Assembly: GCA_003151795.1 (NCBI GenBank)
Contig: PLYL01000016.1
Span: 1 to 46,603, forward strand
DNA: 46,603 nucleotides
Reading direction: 5' to 3'
DNA from: Candidatus Yanofskyibacteriota bacterium
Lineage (GTDB): Bacteria; Patescibacteriota; Minisyncoccia; 2-02-FULL-40-12; GWA2-44-9
Made by a program: the position numbers and the translations under genes. Shown here piece after piece: positions 25,052 through 32,999 of the stretch; position 1 is the stretch's first letter; each line of letters begins with the position of its first letter. The notes below the pieces were generated by a model. The model saw only the letters and a list, made by a program, of their open reading frames with translations, was not told the DNA's origin and made no database searches.

Positions 25052-25124
25052 GTGGTTGAAAGCAGCGGTTTACTAAACCGCCAAGCTCGCAAGAGCTTCG
25101 TGGGTTCGAATCCCACTCTCTCCG
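25038..25124 (+). tRNA. tRNA-Ser with anticodon ACT
   Basis: The acceptor GGAGAGA/TCTCTCC, anticodon stem GCGGT/ACCGC, variable arm (AAGCTCGCAAGAGCTT) and T-arm are intact. The anticodon loop reads TTACTAA, so the anticodon is ACT (25072-25074) where GCT would be expected. A34 is unusual for a bacterial tRNA-Ser. It may be a functional oddity, a decaying copy or a single-base error. Confidence 0.85.
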
Positions 25125-25125
25125 T

Positions 25126-25232
25126 ATTGACAACCTGTTATCGGCGTGTTACCATATACTCGCGGTAGTGGCGAGAATTGACTGCCGATAGTACTGGTTG
25201 AAACAGAAAGAGCGATGTATCGCTCTTTCTGT
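25126..25232 (+). ncRNA. Conserved structured element after tRNA-Ser, copy 2
   Basis: This is the partner of 14124-14231, with the same outer stem, inner CTCGC/GCGAG hairpin with a different loop, and the closing hairpin ACAGAAAGAGCG/CGCTCTTTCTGT. Differences in the stems are compensatory. It also lies at the 3' end of the minus-strand ATPase gene. Confidence 0.6.
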
Positions 25233-25276
25233 TTTCTAGGCTCCGCTCTGTGTGGAAGTAATTCAGCTGGAGTTGC

Positions 25277-26305
25277 TTATTCTTTGGCAACTCTATTTAC
25301 CATAAATTGAACGGCTTCATTCATGTTTATAGGTTGAATTTTAATATTTGGATGTCTAATTTTAAAGACTCGGAATATCTCATCAGCAAAACCTTGACCT
25401 ATTGATGGAACCTTATCAAAATCAAGCGTAACTGAGCTAAATTTATCTAAACCAGATAATATTCTCCTCGCCTGAGAACGCGAAACATGAACACCCTCGC
25501 CAGAAGTGTACAATCTTACCTTTATTTCTGTTTTGCTAAATCCGAAATCTACATCAGTAAAGTGCTTAAAAACGGAGCTGAGATGTCTTGAAGAGTTCAC
25601 GTCGATAGTTAATTTAACTTTGGTACCACGTTTCAATGCGGGTGGCTTTTGGAAGAAAATTTCGTGAGTTTTATTGTTTACTACTAGTAAATATCCAAAA
25701 CTTTCTAGTGTAAAAACATCACCAACTTTTGAGGTAAAAAATATTCCTTCACCAGAATGAAATTTAGAGGCAGTGGTAGTTTTTCCTTTGAGCAAATCTT
25801 GCATCGCTTCAATTTCTGTTTTTAATTTCTTTTTTTTCATAACATTACGAAACACGCCTATGCCAAAATCATTAACAATGAAAATAAGTTTCCTATTTTG
25901 CATGGATATGTCCACTTCTACGTTTTGTGATTTTGAGTGTTCTATGGCATTATTCAACATCTCAGAAAAACCAAAGTTCAAAATCGCCTTCACATTTTCA
26001 GGAAGTTGTTTGAGTGGGGGATACTGATTTAATATTTGATCATAAACTTCATGTTCATGTAGGTTTTTATTTTTAAGCCGTTTAAATATTTGCGATGGGA
26101 AAAGACCGGCTTCCTTGTAAAGTTCCGGTAAAATGTAATACGCGCTATTAGTAGATCCGACCTTTAATAGTTTATTCTCGTGGATTAAAGCGCGAATCAA
26201 GAAAGAGGCATATTGTCTAGATACGCCAAACTTTGCCACTATGTCTTGGCTCTTGATTTTTTTCTTTATTTTCGCTAACTTTAAGATATCTTCTTTAGAG
26301 AGCAT
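25277..26305 (-). CDS. wHTH, histidine-kinase-like ATPase and STAS-like (DUF4325) regulator
   Basis: The 342-aa protein has an N-terminal winged-helix part (KIKSQDIVAKFGVSRQYASF), a GHKL ATPase domain near residues 110-260 (N-box FSEMLNNAIEHSKS, then IVNDFGIGVF and a GEGIFF lid) and a C-terminal DUF4325 STAS-like part (SRSQARRILSGLDKFSSVTL, then PSIGQGFADEIFRV). It lacks a phospho-acceptor His domain, so it resembles anti-sigma-type kinases rather than a sensor kinase. Combining the ATPase and STAS-like partner in one chain suggests a self-contained partner switch that may bind DNA. A good promoter is present upstream. Confidence 0.8.
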   Translation of the reverse strand: MLSKEDILKLAKIKKKIKSQDIVAKFGVSRQYASFLIRALIHENKLLKVGSTNSAYYILPELYKEAGLFPSQIFKRLKNKNLHEHEVYDQILNQYPPLKQLPENVKAILNFGFSEMLNNAIEHSKSQNVEVDISMQNRKLIFIVNDFGIGVFRNVMKKKKLKTEIEAMQDLLKGKTTTASKFHSGEGIFFTSKVGDVFTLESFGYLLVVNNKTHEIFFQKPPALKRGTKVKLTIDVNSSRHLSSVFKHFTDVDFGFSKTEIKVRLYTSGEGVHVSRSQARRILSGLDKFSSVTLDFDKVPSIGQGFADEIFRVFKIRHPNIKIQPINMNEAVQFMVNRVAKE

Positions 26306-26333
26306 AGTCCTTTATATAAGCTACTTTATTGGT

Positions 26334-26362
26334 ATATTAGTCTATAGTTTATTGATTGTCAA
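26334..26362 (-). promoter_or_regulatory. Promoter of the ATPase/STAS regulator
   Basis: On the minus strand TTGACA and TAATAT are 17 bp apart, about 30 bp upstream of the ATG. Two ATTGTAAAG repeats (about 26377 and 26389) lie just upstream of the -35 and could be an operator. Confidence 0.65.
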
Positions 26363-26562
26363 GTGACTTACCAACAATTGTAAAGTGATTGTAAAGCGAT
26401 TAATTTCCTGTTCAGACCCCCAAGAAACCCTTATACTGCCTTGTATTGGTGAGCACTTAACCCACTATCACCGCCAAAATTAAAACGACCCTGACCGCTT
26501 GTTTTAATCCCCACAACAGAACATACTCAATTAAGAATTGCGCTAATTAAAACCGTAAATAT

Positions 26563-27462
26563 ATGGACAAACAAAACCCTCTGCCGTCGGCTTCTAACTT
26601 ATTTGGACAGTCAGTAAAATGGTACGTCTCGCATTTTCCGATAATTTTTGGGGTAACGATTATTCCTATCATATTAAGTATTGTTGGGATTTATATAAAT
26701 ACCGCCTCCGCTTCGCCATCCTTAGTCGCAGGTGTTGCAGCTTTTATATTTTTCTTTATCACTGTTATCGCAGGATTTCTATCAGAACTAGGCCTCCTTG
26801 CGGTTGTTGCAGGTGGGAGTTCAAGCGTTGGGAATGCATATCGGAAGGGCCTCCCGTTATTTTGGCCATTTATCTGGGTTAGTTTTCTGGTCGGTCTCAC
26901 CGCCTTGGGAGGTTTCGTATTGCTCATTATCCCAGGTATAATAATTGGAATTTTTCTAGGCCAATCAATATACGTTCTCTTTACAGAGGATAGAAGGGGA
27001 ATATCGGCCCTAGTTAAAAGCTGGCACTATGTAAAAGGAAGAGCTGGTTCGGTATTCTGGAGATCATTATTTTTGGGCATTATTGTATTATTAATATCAC
27101 TGGGTATTAGTTTCTTAGTTGGAGGTTCTGCATTATTGTCGCAGATTAAAAATATATCGCATCCCACTGCCATACAACCGGCAGTTTCGAAACTAAGTCA
27201 GATTATTAATACCGCCATAAACCAAATCATCCTAATTCCATTGGGCATCATTTATGGATACCTGCTTTTCAGCGCATTAAGGGCAACAAAAACCGAGCCA
27301 TTAGACGAAGACCGTGAGCACAAACTTAAAAAGAAGATAATCATCTTTATGATTATCGGCATCATCGGGTTTATATTAATTCCTGTACTATTAGTGGCTT
27401 GGCTCTGGGCCGTGCCCCATGGACCTTCTCTTGTGCCTACTACCCTCAATTCTCTACGATAG
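26563..27462 (+). CDS. Multi-pass membrane protein
   Basis: The 299-aa protein has about six transmembrane segments, including FPIIFGVTIIPIILSIVGIYI, AFIFFFITVIAGFLSELGLL, VGLTALGGFVLLIIPGIIIG, LFLGIIVLLISLGISFLVGG and IIIFMIIGIIGFILIPVLLV. The segment VLFTEDRRGISALVKSWHYV between helices is typical of the glycerophosphodiester-phosphodiesterase-like/DUF975 membrane domain group, whose molecular role is unknown. It stands alone on the plus strand after a spacer of about 250 bp. Confidence 0.65.
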   Translation: MDKQNPLPSASNLFGQSVKWYVSHFPIIFGVTIIPIILSIVGIYINTASASPSLVAGVAAFIFFFITVIAGFLSELGLLAVVAGGSSSVGNAYRKGLPLFWPFIWVSFLVGLTALGGFVLLIIPGIIIGIFLGQSIYVLFTEDRRGISALVKSWHYVKGRAGSVFWRSLFLGIIVLLISLGISFLVGGSALLSQIKNISHPTAIQPAVSKLSQIINTAINQIILIPLGIIYGYLLFSALRATKTEPLDEDREHKLKKKIIIFMIIGIIGFILIPVLLVAWLWAVPHGPSLVPTTLNSLR

Positions 27463-27505
27463 GAATTCCTGCCAATAGATTCTAACATCGTCCACTACCC
27501 TCCGC

Positions 27506-27820
27506 ATGTTACTAATCGTCTTCAAAATTCTTGCGGGAATTATCATCGGATATATCTTTTGGAAATCGTTTTCGGGGAGGCATGAAGGGGAGCGACTGGA
27601 ACGCTCTATAAGGCCCGTCATATTCGGCTACTGCGTCCACATCCATCATTGGATATGGTGCACAATTTTGCTGATTGGCTTAACGACTGGCGGTACGACA
27701 AGCTATTTCTCCGTCGGTCTCCTCATCGGCTCAATCATCCAAGGCCTCGCATACCGCGACCGCTTCGTCATCGTCTACAAACCTGAAGACTTCGAAAAGA
27801 TTTACGCCAAATTTAAATAA
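27506..27820 (+). CDS. Small membrane protein with His-rich motif
   Basis: The 104-aa protein has a first hydrophobic segment (MLLIVFKILAGIIIGYIFW), the motif YCVHIHHWIWCTILLIGLTT with three closely spaced histidines, and a third hydrophobic stretch. The histidine run could bind metal or haem, but no family is recognised. It ends 2 bp before the converging comF stop. Confidence 0.6.
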   Translation: MLLIVFKILAGIIIGYIFWKSFSGRHEGERLERSIRPVIFGYCVHIHHWIWCTILLIGLTTGGTTSYFSVGLLIGSIIQGLAYRDRFVIVYKPEDFEKIYAKFK

Positions 27821-27822
27821 TT

Positions 27823-28530
27823 TTAACCTCTTGCCATCGCCAGTCCCATTACATGCACCGCGCCCGAGTCTTTCAGGATACGGGCGCATTCGTTGAGGGT
27901 GGCGCCAGTGGTGCAGACGTCGTCGACGAGAATTATGGAACGGCCACGGAATAGTTCGGAATTCACGCAGGCAAAAAGACCGCGAACATTAGAGAGACGT
28001 TCGGGGCGATCTTCGAGTTTAGCTTGCGGAGTGCCGTGAGCGGTCCGAATTAAGCCCGTACCGACCTCGAGACGATAATGGCGGGCGATTGATTGAGCGA
28101 GAAGTTCGGCCTGATTAAATCCGCGCCAATATTCTCGAGTTTTATAGAGCGGGACCGCGACCAGGAGGGGATTGCCTTGGACCATCGAGAAATAGTCGCG
28201 CTTGGCGAGATGGTCGAGGTATTTGAATGAGAGACGGCTCAATGGGTCAGCAAGATCGGGCAAAAAACGATATTTGAACAGCCTGATAAGCGAGGCGATG
28301 GTATGATTTTTAAAATCGCTGACCACAAGGAGCTGGTCGAGGACGTACTGGTCGCGACAGAAGGTACAGGTTTTGCCCAATGGCGTCGGACGATGACAAC
28401 CCACGCATTCGTTTTGTTTTTTGATGGGCAGAGCGTTAAAGCAGGGCTGGCACAGATATTTTTTATCCAAATATTTACCGCAACCGATGCACCGATAGGG
28501 GAAGATTAAATCGACAAACCAATTAAACAT
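27823..28530 (-). CDS. comF: ComF family phosphoribosyltransferase-like protein
   Basis: The protein (235 aa from MFNWFVDLIFPYRC) has the ComF double zinc ribbon (CIGCGKYLDKKYLCQPC, then CVGCHRPTPLGKTCTFC) and a type I phosphoribosyltransferase domain with VPLYKTREYWRGFNQAELLA and the PRPP loop ILVDDVCTTGATLNE. ComF proteins are required for natural transformation and are thought to assist single-stranded DNA handling in the cytoplasm. The first six residues of the track ORF come from a hairpin element and are dropped. It diverges from the pilus operon. Confidence 0.92.
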   Translation of the reverse strand: MFNWFVDLIFPYRCIGCGKYLDKKYLCQPCFNALPIKKQNECVGCHRPTPLGKTCTFCRDQYVLDQLLVVSDFKNHTIASLIRLFKYRFLPDLADPLSRLSFKYLDHLAKRDYFSMVQGNPLLVAVPLYKTREYWRGFNQAELLAQSIARHYRLEVGTGLIRTAHGTPQAKLEDRPERLSNVRGLFACVNSELFRGRSIILVDDVCTTGATLNECARILKDSGAVHVMGLAMARG

Positions 28531-28537
28531 AGAGTGG

Positions 28538-28606
28538 ACCCCGCACATAACAAGCTGTAGCCGCTTTGCGGCTTCAGTCTCAAGTTCAGCTTGTTATGTG
28601 CGGGGT
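28538..28606. repeat. Hairpin element, CCCGCACATAAC family, copy 2
   Basis: ACCCCGCACATAACAAGCTG (28538-28557) pairs perfectly with CAGCTTGTTATGTGCGGGGT (28587-28606). An inner AGCCGC/GCGGCT hairpin lies in the loop. It fills most of the comF-pilM divergent spacer. Confidence 0.88.
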
Positions 28607-28655
28607 GGATATTGACAGATGGTTATTATGCTACAATGAAATCAACTATCTCCTC

Positions 28656-29705
28656 ATGTTCAATCTTTTCGGATCAAAAAGCAAACTCGGCATTGATATC
28701 GGCACCGCCTCGATTAAAGTCGTCGAACTTGAGAACAATAATAATCGCTTCGCCCTTAAAAACTACGGCCTCTTTGAGATGAAGAGCGACAAGAATGTGC
28801 CCACCGGCGAACAGAGCATTCTCAAACTCCCTGACAGCGAAATTATTTGGGGCATTAAAGAAGTCCTCGCTAAATCCAAAATTACGGGCCGGGACGTGAT
28901 TGCTTCAATTCCGGCCTTCTCCACCTTCGCCACCGTCATCTCAATGCCGTATCTGTCCGAAGACGAACTGGCTAAGGCAATTCCGTTTGAAGCCCGCAAG
29001 TACGTCCCGATTCCGCTCGAAGAAGTCGTCCTGGATTGGTCGATCATCGGCGTGACGGGCGAAGGGGCCCGGCCGACGGTCGAAATTTTCCTGGCCGCCG
29101 TGCCCAAAGACGAGACCGTCCGCTATCAAAATATCATGGCCGGCGCGGGCCTGAATCTCAAAGCCCTCGAATTGGAAAACTCCGCCCTCATCCGCGCTCT
29201 GCTCGGCAATGACTTGGCCCCGACGGCGATTATCAATATCGGCGGACGAAGCACGTCCATCGTCATCGTCAGCAAAGGCTACGAACGCCTGTCGCACAAT
29301 TACGAAGTCGGCGGATTTGAAATCACCAAAAGTATTTCCCGTTCTCTAAATATCAGTCTCGACAAGGCCGACGAACTCAAAAAGCGCCTCGGCATGAAGC
29401 CGACCGACGAAAACATCATCAATGAAGCTATGAGCTCGCTGATTGACATGATGGCCTTTGAAACCAAGAAGACCATGAGCTCCTTCGAGAATGCCCGGGG
29501 CGAGAAAGTGGCCCGGGTCTTACTGGTCGGCGGGATGGTCAATATGCCTAATTTTCTCAACTATTTTAAACAGAAATTGGGCCAAGAAGTCTTCGCCGGC
29601 AACGCCTTCGCCCGCATCGTCTATCCGGCCGGCCTCGCCCCCGCCATCGGAGAGTTAGCCAGCACCTTTGCCGTGGCAGCCGGTTTGGCCATGCGAGATA
29701 TCTAG
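28656..29705 (+). CDS. pilM: Type IV pilus assembly protein PilM
   Basis: The protein (349 aa from MFNLFGSKSKLGIDIGTASI) is an actin-like ATPase. Phosphate-binding loops GIDIGTASIKVVEL and INIGGRSTSIVIV and the adenosine motif VLLVGGMVNMPNF are visible. PilM sits on the cytoplasmic face and binds the N-terminus of PilN, linking the pilus motor to the membrane complex. I use the internal ATG because the earlier part of the track ORF is the hairpin element. It is the first gene of the pilus operon. Confidence 0.93.
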   Translation: MFNLFGSKSKLGIDIGTASIKVVELENNNNRFALKNYGLFEMKSDKNVPTGEQSILKLPDSEIIWGIKEVLAKSKITGRDVIASIPAFSTFATVISMPYLSEDELAKAIPFEARKYVPIPLEEVVLDWSIIGVTGEGARPTVEIFLAAVPKDETVRYQNIMAGAGLNLKALELENSALIRALLGNDLAPTAIINIGGRSTSIVIVSKGYERLSHNYEVGGFEITKSISRSLNISLDKADELKKRLGMKPTDENIINEAMSSLIDMMAFETKKTMSSFENARGEKVARVLLVGGMVNMPNFLNYFKQKLGQEVFAGNAFARIVYPAGLAPAIGELASTFAVAAGLAMRDI

Positions 29706-29812
29706 GGGGCAGCCCGACAGTGGCAGATAGCATACATGTCATGTTGATATATAGAAGACACGAAAGTCGAATAGTGAGCTATAATGAAAGGTGGCGGAAT
29801 TATTTATAAATA

Positions 29813-30370
29813 ATGGCGGACAAAGGCGGACTACAATTGCTTCCGGAGAACAGAAAGCGGATTGACGTTAAGATTCCGGGGGAAAACAGGCTCATCCAGC
29901 TCGGCGCGGGTCTTATTGTTTTGGTGCTCGTCATCGCCGGGGGATTGTGGCTGTACAGCAATAGCCTCGCCAATCAAATCGCCAGCGATGACCAACAGCT
30001 CGCGGCCCTGGAAGCCCAGCGCGATAAAACAGCCGAACAGAATTTAATTACCCTGTCCAAGCAAGTCGGCATCACCAGCCAGATTCTCAAAAATCACATC
30101 TATTGGTCCATCGGCCTTTCTAAAATCGAATCCGCGCTCCAGAACAACATCCAGTTCAAATCCCTCTCGGCCGTCTTGAGCGAAGATAGCCTCCATATCC
30201 GCGCCTTGAGCGACAATTACACCACGATTGCCAAACAGCTGGCCGCTTTTGTCGCTGATGATTCAATTACAGACGTGACCCTGGACGGCGTCAGCTCGCT
30301 TACTTCCGGCAAGCTTGATTTCAACGCCAGCGTTAAATTCGACCCGGCGAAATTTTTAATGAACCAATGA
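29813..30370 (+). CDS. pilN: Type IV pilus assembly protein PilN
   Basis: The 185-aa protein has a short cytoplasmic N-terminus (LQLLPENRKRIDVKIPGENR), one transmembrane helix (LGAGLIVLVLVIAGGLWLY), a coiled coil and a ferredoxin-like outer domain. This is the PilN/Fimbrial-assembly layout, although the usual INLLP-type PilM-binding motif is modified. It overlaps pilO by 4 bp (ATGA), indicating coupled translation. Confidence 0.82.
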   Translation: MADKGGLQLLPENRKRIDVKIPGENRLIQLGAGLIVLVLVIAGGLWLYSNSLANQIASDDQQLAALEAQRDKTAEQNLITLSKQVGITSQILKNHIYWSIGLSKIESALQNNIQFKSLSAVLSEDSLHIRALSDNYTTIAKQLAAFVADDSITDVTLDGVSSLTSGKLDFNASVKFDPAKFLMNQ

Positions 30371-30894
30371 CCCTATCCCGCCCTTACATCGGAGCCTCCC
30401 TCATCGCCCTCGCCGGAATCCTTTTCTGGGTCTTGCTGATGCCGGTTTATGACAACGTCATGGCCCAGCGCGATGCCATCGCCCAAAGGGCCGATCTTCT
30501 TCAGAACCGAAGCGATATTATCGCCAGCATTAAGACTATGGCCCAGGCATACGCGGCCAGAGCCACGGATATCGCGCGCTTTTCGTCCATCGTGCCGGCC
30601 CAAAAAAGCGACCCGGAAATAATCTCTTCGCTCCAAGCCCTCGCCACCCAGAACGGCCTCCAGCTTACGACCATTGCTTTGAGCGGGGACGTGAACCAAG
30701 ACACCAATCCGTACCAAGAACAATCCATCGACCTCGGCCTGACCGGCAATTATCCGTCGTTCAAATCTTTTTTAATCGCCCTTGAAAGAAACATCCGCCT
30801 CATTGATATTATCTCAATTGACGCCAGCCCCACATCCGATAATTCGCCGATTATCAGTTTCCGGATTAAAGGCAATGCTTATTATCTAAAATGA
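30367..30894 (+). CDS. pilO: Type IV pilus assembly protein PilO
   Basis: The 175-aa protein has an N-terminal transmembrane helix (YIGASLIALAGILFWVLLM), a coiled-coil stretch and a ferredoxin-like domain (LGLTGNYPSFKSFLIALERN, then SFRIKGNAYYLK). PilO pairs with PilN in the inner-membrane alignment complex. Four-base overlaps with both neighbours place it in one tightly coupled operon. Confidence 0.85.
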   Translation: MTLSRPYIGASLIALAGILFWVLLMPVYDNVMAQRDAIAQRADLLQNRSDIIASIKTMAQAYAARATDIARFSSIVPAQKSDPEIISSLQALATQNGLQLTTIALSGDVNQDTNPYQEQSIDLGLTGNYPSFKSFLIALERNIRLIDIISIDASPTSDNSPIISFRIKGNAYYLK

Positions 30895-31172
30895 CCTCCC
30901 CATCCTCTTCCAAACTGCTTTATATCGTGCTCATCATCGCCATCGGCTTGGTCGGCGGCTATGTCGCATACAGCCAGTGGCTCAAGCCGGCCGAAACCTT
31001 GATTCCGGCGCCGGCCATCAGCAACCAGGACAGTCTGGCGGCATTTAAAAATCTAAAAATAGATTTTAGCGTTTTAGACAATTCCGCCTACAAGAGCCTC
31101 ATCACTTCCGGCGAATCGCCGGTCAACCCCGGCATCACCGGCAAGAAAGATTTATTCGCGCCGACACCATAA
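30891..31172 (+). CDS. Small single-pass pilus operon protein (PilP position)
   Basis: The 93-aa protein has an N-terminal membrane helix (LLYIVLIIAIGLVGGYVAYS) and a short outer tail ending GITGKKDLFAPTP. It takes the place of pilP, but without an outer membrane a PilP lipoprotein would not be expected and the sequence has no lipobox. I call it by position only. It overlaps pilO by 4 bp and ends 3 bp before pilB. Confidence 0.65.
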   Translation: MTSPSSSKLLYIVLIIAIGLVGGYVAYSQWLKPAETLIPAPAISNQDSLAAFKNLKIDFSVLDNSAYKSLITSGESPVNPGITGKKDLFAPTP

Positions 31173-31175
31173 TGC

Positions 31176-32930
31176 ATGCCCCAACTCATACCCACGACAC
31201 TATTTCAGGAACTCCTGCGAGCCAAGATCATTACGCCTGAACAGGGCGTAAATATAGAGGACATCGCCAAGAAAGAGGGGAAGGATTTAGGCCAGATTTT
31301 GATTGCGCAAGGAATTATTTCCGATGACGACCTCGCGGAGCTCAAGTCCAAGCTCTACCGGCTGCCGGTCATGCATCTCGCGGAAATCGAGCTTAGCCAC
31401 GAGGCCCTCAAAGAAGTCGGGGAGGATGTGGTTAATTTTTACAAAGTCACGCCTTTCGGCAAAGAAAATTCCATATTGAGAATCGGCATTCTTAATCCGG
31501 AAGACGTCGAGGCTTTGGAAGCGCTTAAATTTGTCGCGGCGGACAAAGGCCTCACCCTCGAGAAATACGTCATTACCTACAAAGACTTCGACGCGATTGT
31601 CCGGAACTACCGGACCCTTTCGGGCGAAGTCGGCAAGGCCCTGGAATCGCTCAATGAAGAGTTCGGCAAAAAAGTAACCGCCGCGCCCGGCCAAAGCTTG
31701 GAAGAAATCACCGCCGAAGCGCCGGTGACCAAGATTGTCGCGGTTATCATCCGCCACGCCGTCGACTCCCGGGCTTCGGATATCCACATTGAGCCCTTCG
31801 AAGACCGGGTCCGAGTCCGGTTCCGCGTCGACGGCGTTCTCGTGACCGCCCTCACGCTGCCTAAAAACCTGGACTCGGCCGTAGTCACGCGCATCAAAAT
31901 TCTTTCGGACTTGAAAATAGACGAAACCCGCTTGGCCCAAGATGGCCGATTCTCGACGCGCCTCAACGACCGCAAAATCGACTTCCGCGTTTCGACCTTT
32001 CCCACCAAGAACGGCGAAAAAATCGTGATGCGGATTTTGGACCCGCTGTCGGGTTCAATTGATTTGCCCGATTTAGGCCTCGACGGCCGATCTTTGGAAG
32101 TCGTGGTCCGGGCGATGGCCAAACCCTTTGGCTCAATCCTGATTACCGGGCCGACCGGGTCCGGCAAATCCACCACCCTCGCCGGCATGCTCAAGCGCAT
32201 CAACACCGACGATGTGAATATCGTCACGCTCGAAGATCCGATTGAATATTACGTTGACGGCGTGAACCAATCCCAAATTCACGAAGAAATCGGCTACACC
32301 TTCGCCTCGGGCTTGCGCCATATCCTGCGGCAAGACCCCGATATCATCATGGTCGGGGAGATTCGAGACAAAGAAACCGCGTCCCTGGCGACGCAAGCCG
32401 CCTTGACCGGCCATATCGTGCTTTCCACTCTGCACACCAATGATGCCGTGGGCGTCGTGCCGCGCCTGATTGACATGGGCGTCGAGAAATACCTGATTCC
32501 TTCGACTTTAAATGTCGCGGCCGCCCAGCGTTTGCTCCGCCGCTTATGCGCCACTTGCAAGCTGCCGGTCAAAGCCAACGCGGCCGAAACGGCCATCATC
32601 GAAAACGCCTTGAAAGATATGCCGGCTTCCTATCAGAAAGAATTACTGTCCAAAGACGGTTACAATATTTTCAAACCCAACCTCGAAAATCCGTGCAAAG
32701 AATGCGGAGGCAAGGCCTTCAAGGGCCGGCTGGGTATTTTTGAAATGCTGGAGATGACGCCGGAATTTGAAAAAATAATTCTGGGCAATATTTCCGAAAC
32801 GGACATGCGCGCCGAGGCGAAGCGCCAAGAAATGATTACCATGTTCCAGGACGGAATTTTAAAAGTATTGAAAGGCGTCGTCTCCTTGGAGGAATTATTG
32901 GAAGTCGCCCAAGCGGGGGAGAGTGCGTAG
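31176..32930 (+). CDS. pilB: Type IV pilus extension ATPase PilB
   Basis: The 584-aa protein has an MshEN-type N-terminal domain, then the secretion-ATPase core: SRASDIHIEPFEDRVRVRFR, Walker A GPTGSGKSTTL near residue 325, Asp box TLEDPIEYY, Walker B DPDIIMVGEIRDKETA, His box LSTLHTNDAV, and the tetracysteine site (CATC, then CKEC). This hexameric ATPase drives pilin polymerisation. Length and all motifs are normal. Clustering with pilT and pilC shows a complete motor. Confidence 0.95.
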   Translation: MPQLIPTTLFQELLRAKIITPEQGVNIEDIAKKEGKDLGQILIAQGIISDDDLAELKSKLYRLPVMHLAEIELSHEALKEVGEDVVNFYKVTPFGKENSILRIGILNPEDVEALEALKFVAADKGLTLEKYVITYKDFDAIVRNYRTLSGEVGKALESLNEEFGKKVTAAPGQSLEEITAEAPVTKIVAVIIRHAVDSRASDIHIEPFEDRVRVRFRVDGVLVTALTLPKNLDSAVVTRIKILSDLKIDETRLAQDGRFSTRLNDRKIDFRVSTFPTKNGEKIVMRILDPLSGSIDLPDLGLDGRSLEVVVRAMAKPFGSILITGPTGSGKSTTLAGMLKRINTDDVNIVTLEDPIEYYVDGVNQSQIHEEIGYTFASGLRHILRQDPDIIMVGEIRDKETASLATQAALTGHIVLSTLHTNDAVGVVPRLIDMGVEKYLIPSTLNVAAAQRLLRRLCATCKLPVKANAAETAIIENALKDMPASYQKELLSKDGYNIFKPNLENPCKECGGKAFKGRLGIFEMLEMTPEFEKIILGNISETDMRAEAKRQEMITMFQDGILKVLKGVVSLEELLEVAQAGESA

Positions 32931-32999
32931 CGTGGGACAACTTTTTCAAAAAAGTTTTCCCAACGATTCAAAAAATATAAGGAATTACTGAACTATCAT

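Larger units (their letters stand above)
21938..26445. mobile_element. Candidate integrated element bounded by 27-bp direct repeats
   Basis: CCCAAGAAACCCTTATACTG plus seven more bases occurs at 21938-21964 and 26419-26445 in the same orientation. Between them lie recombinase 2, two small genes, tRNA-Ser(ACT) and the ATPase/STAS gene. This fits an element with duplicated att cores, but the boundaries are inferred from the repeats alone. Confidence 0.35.
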
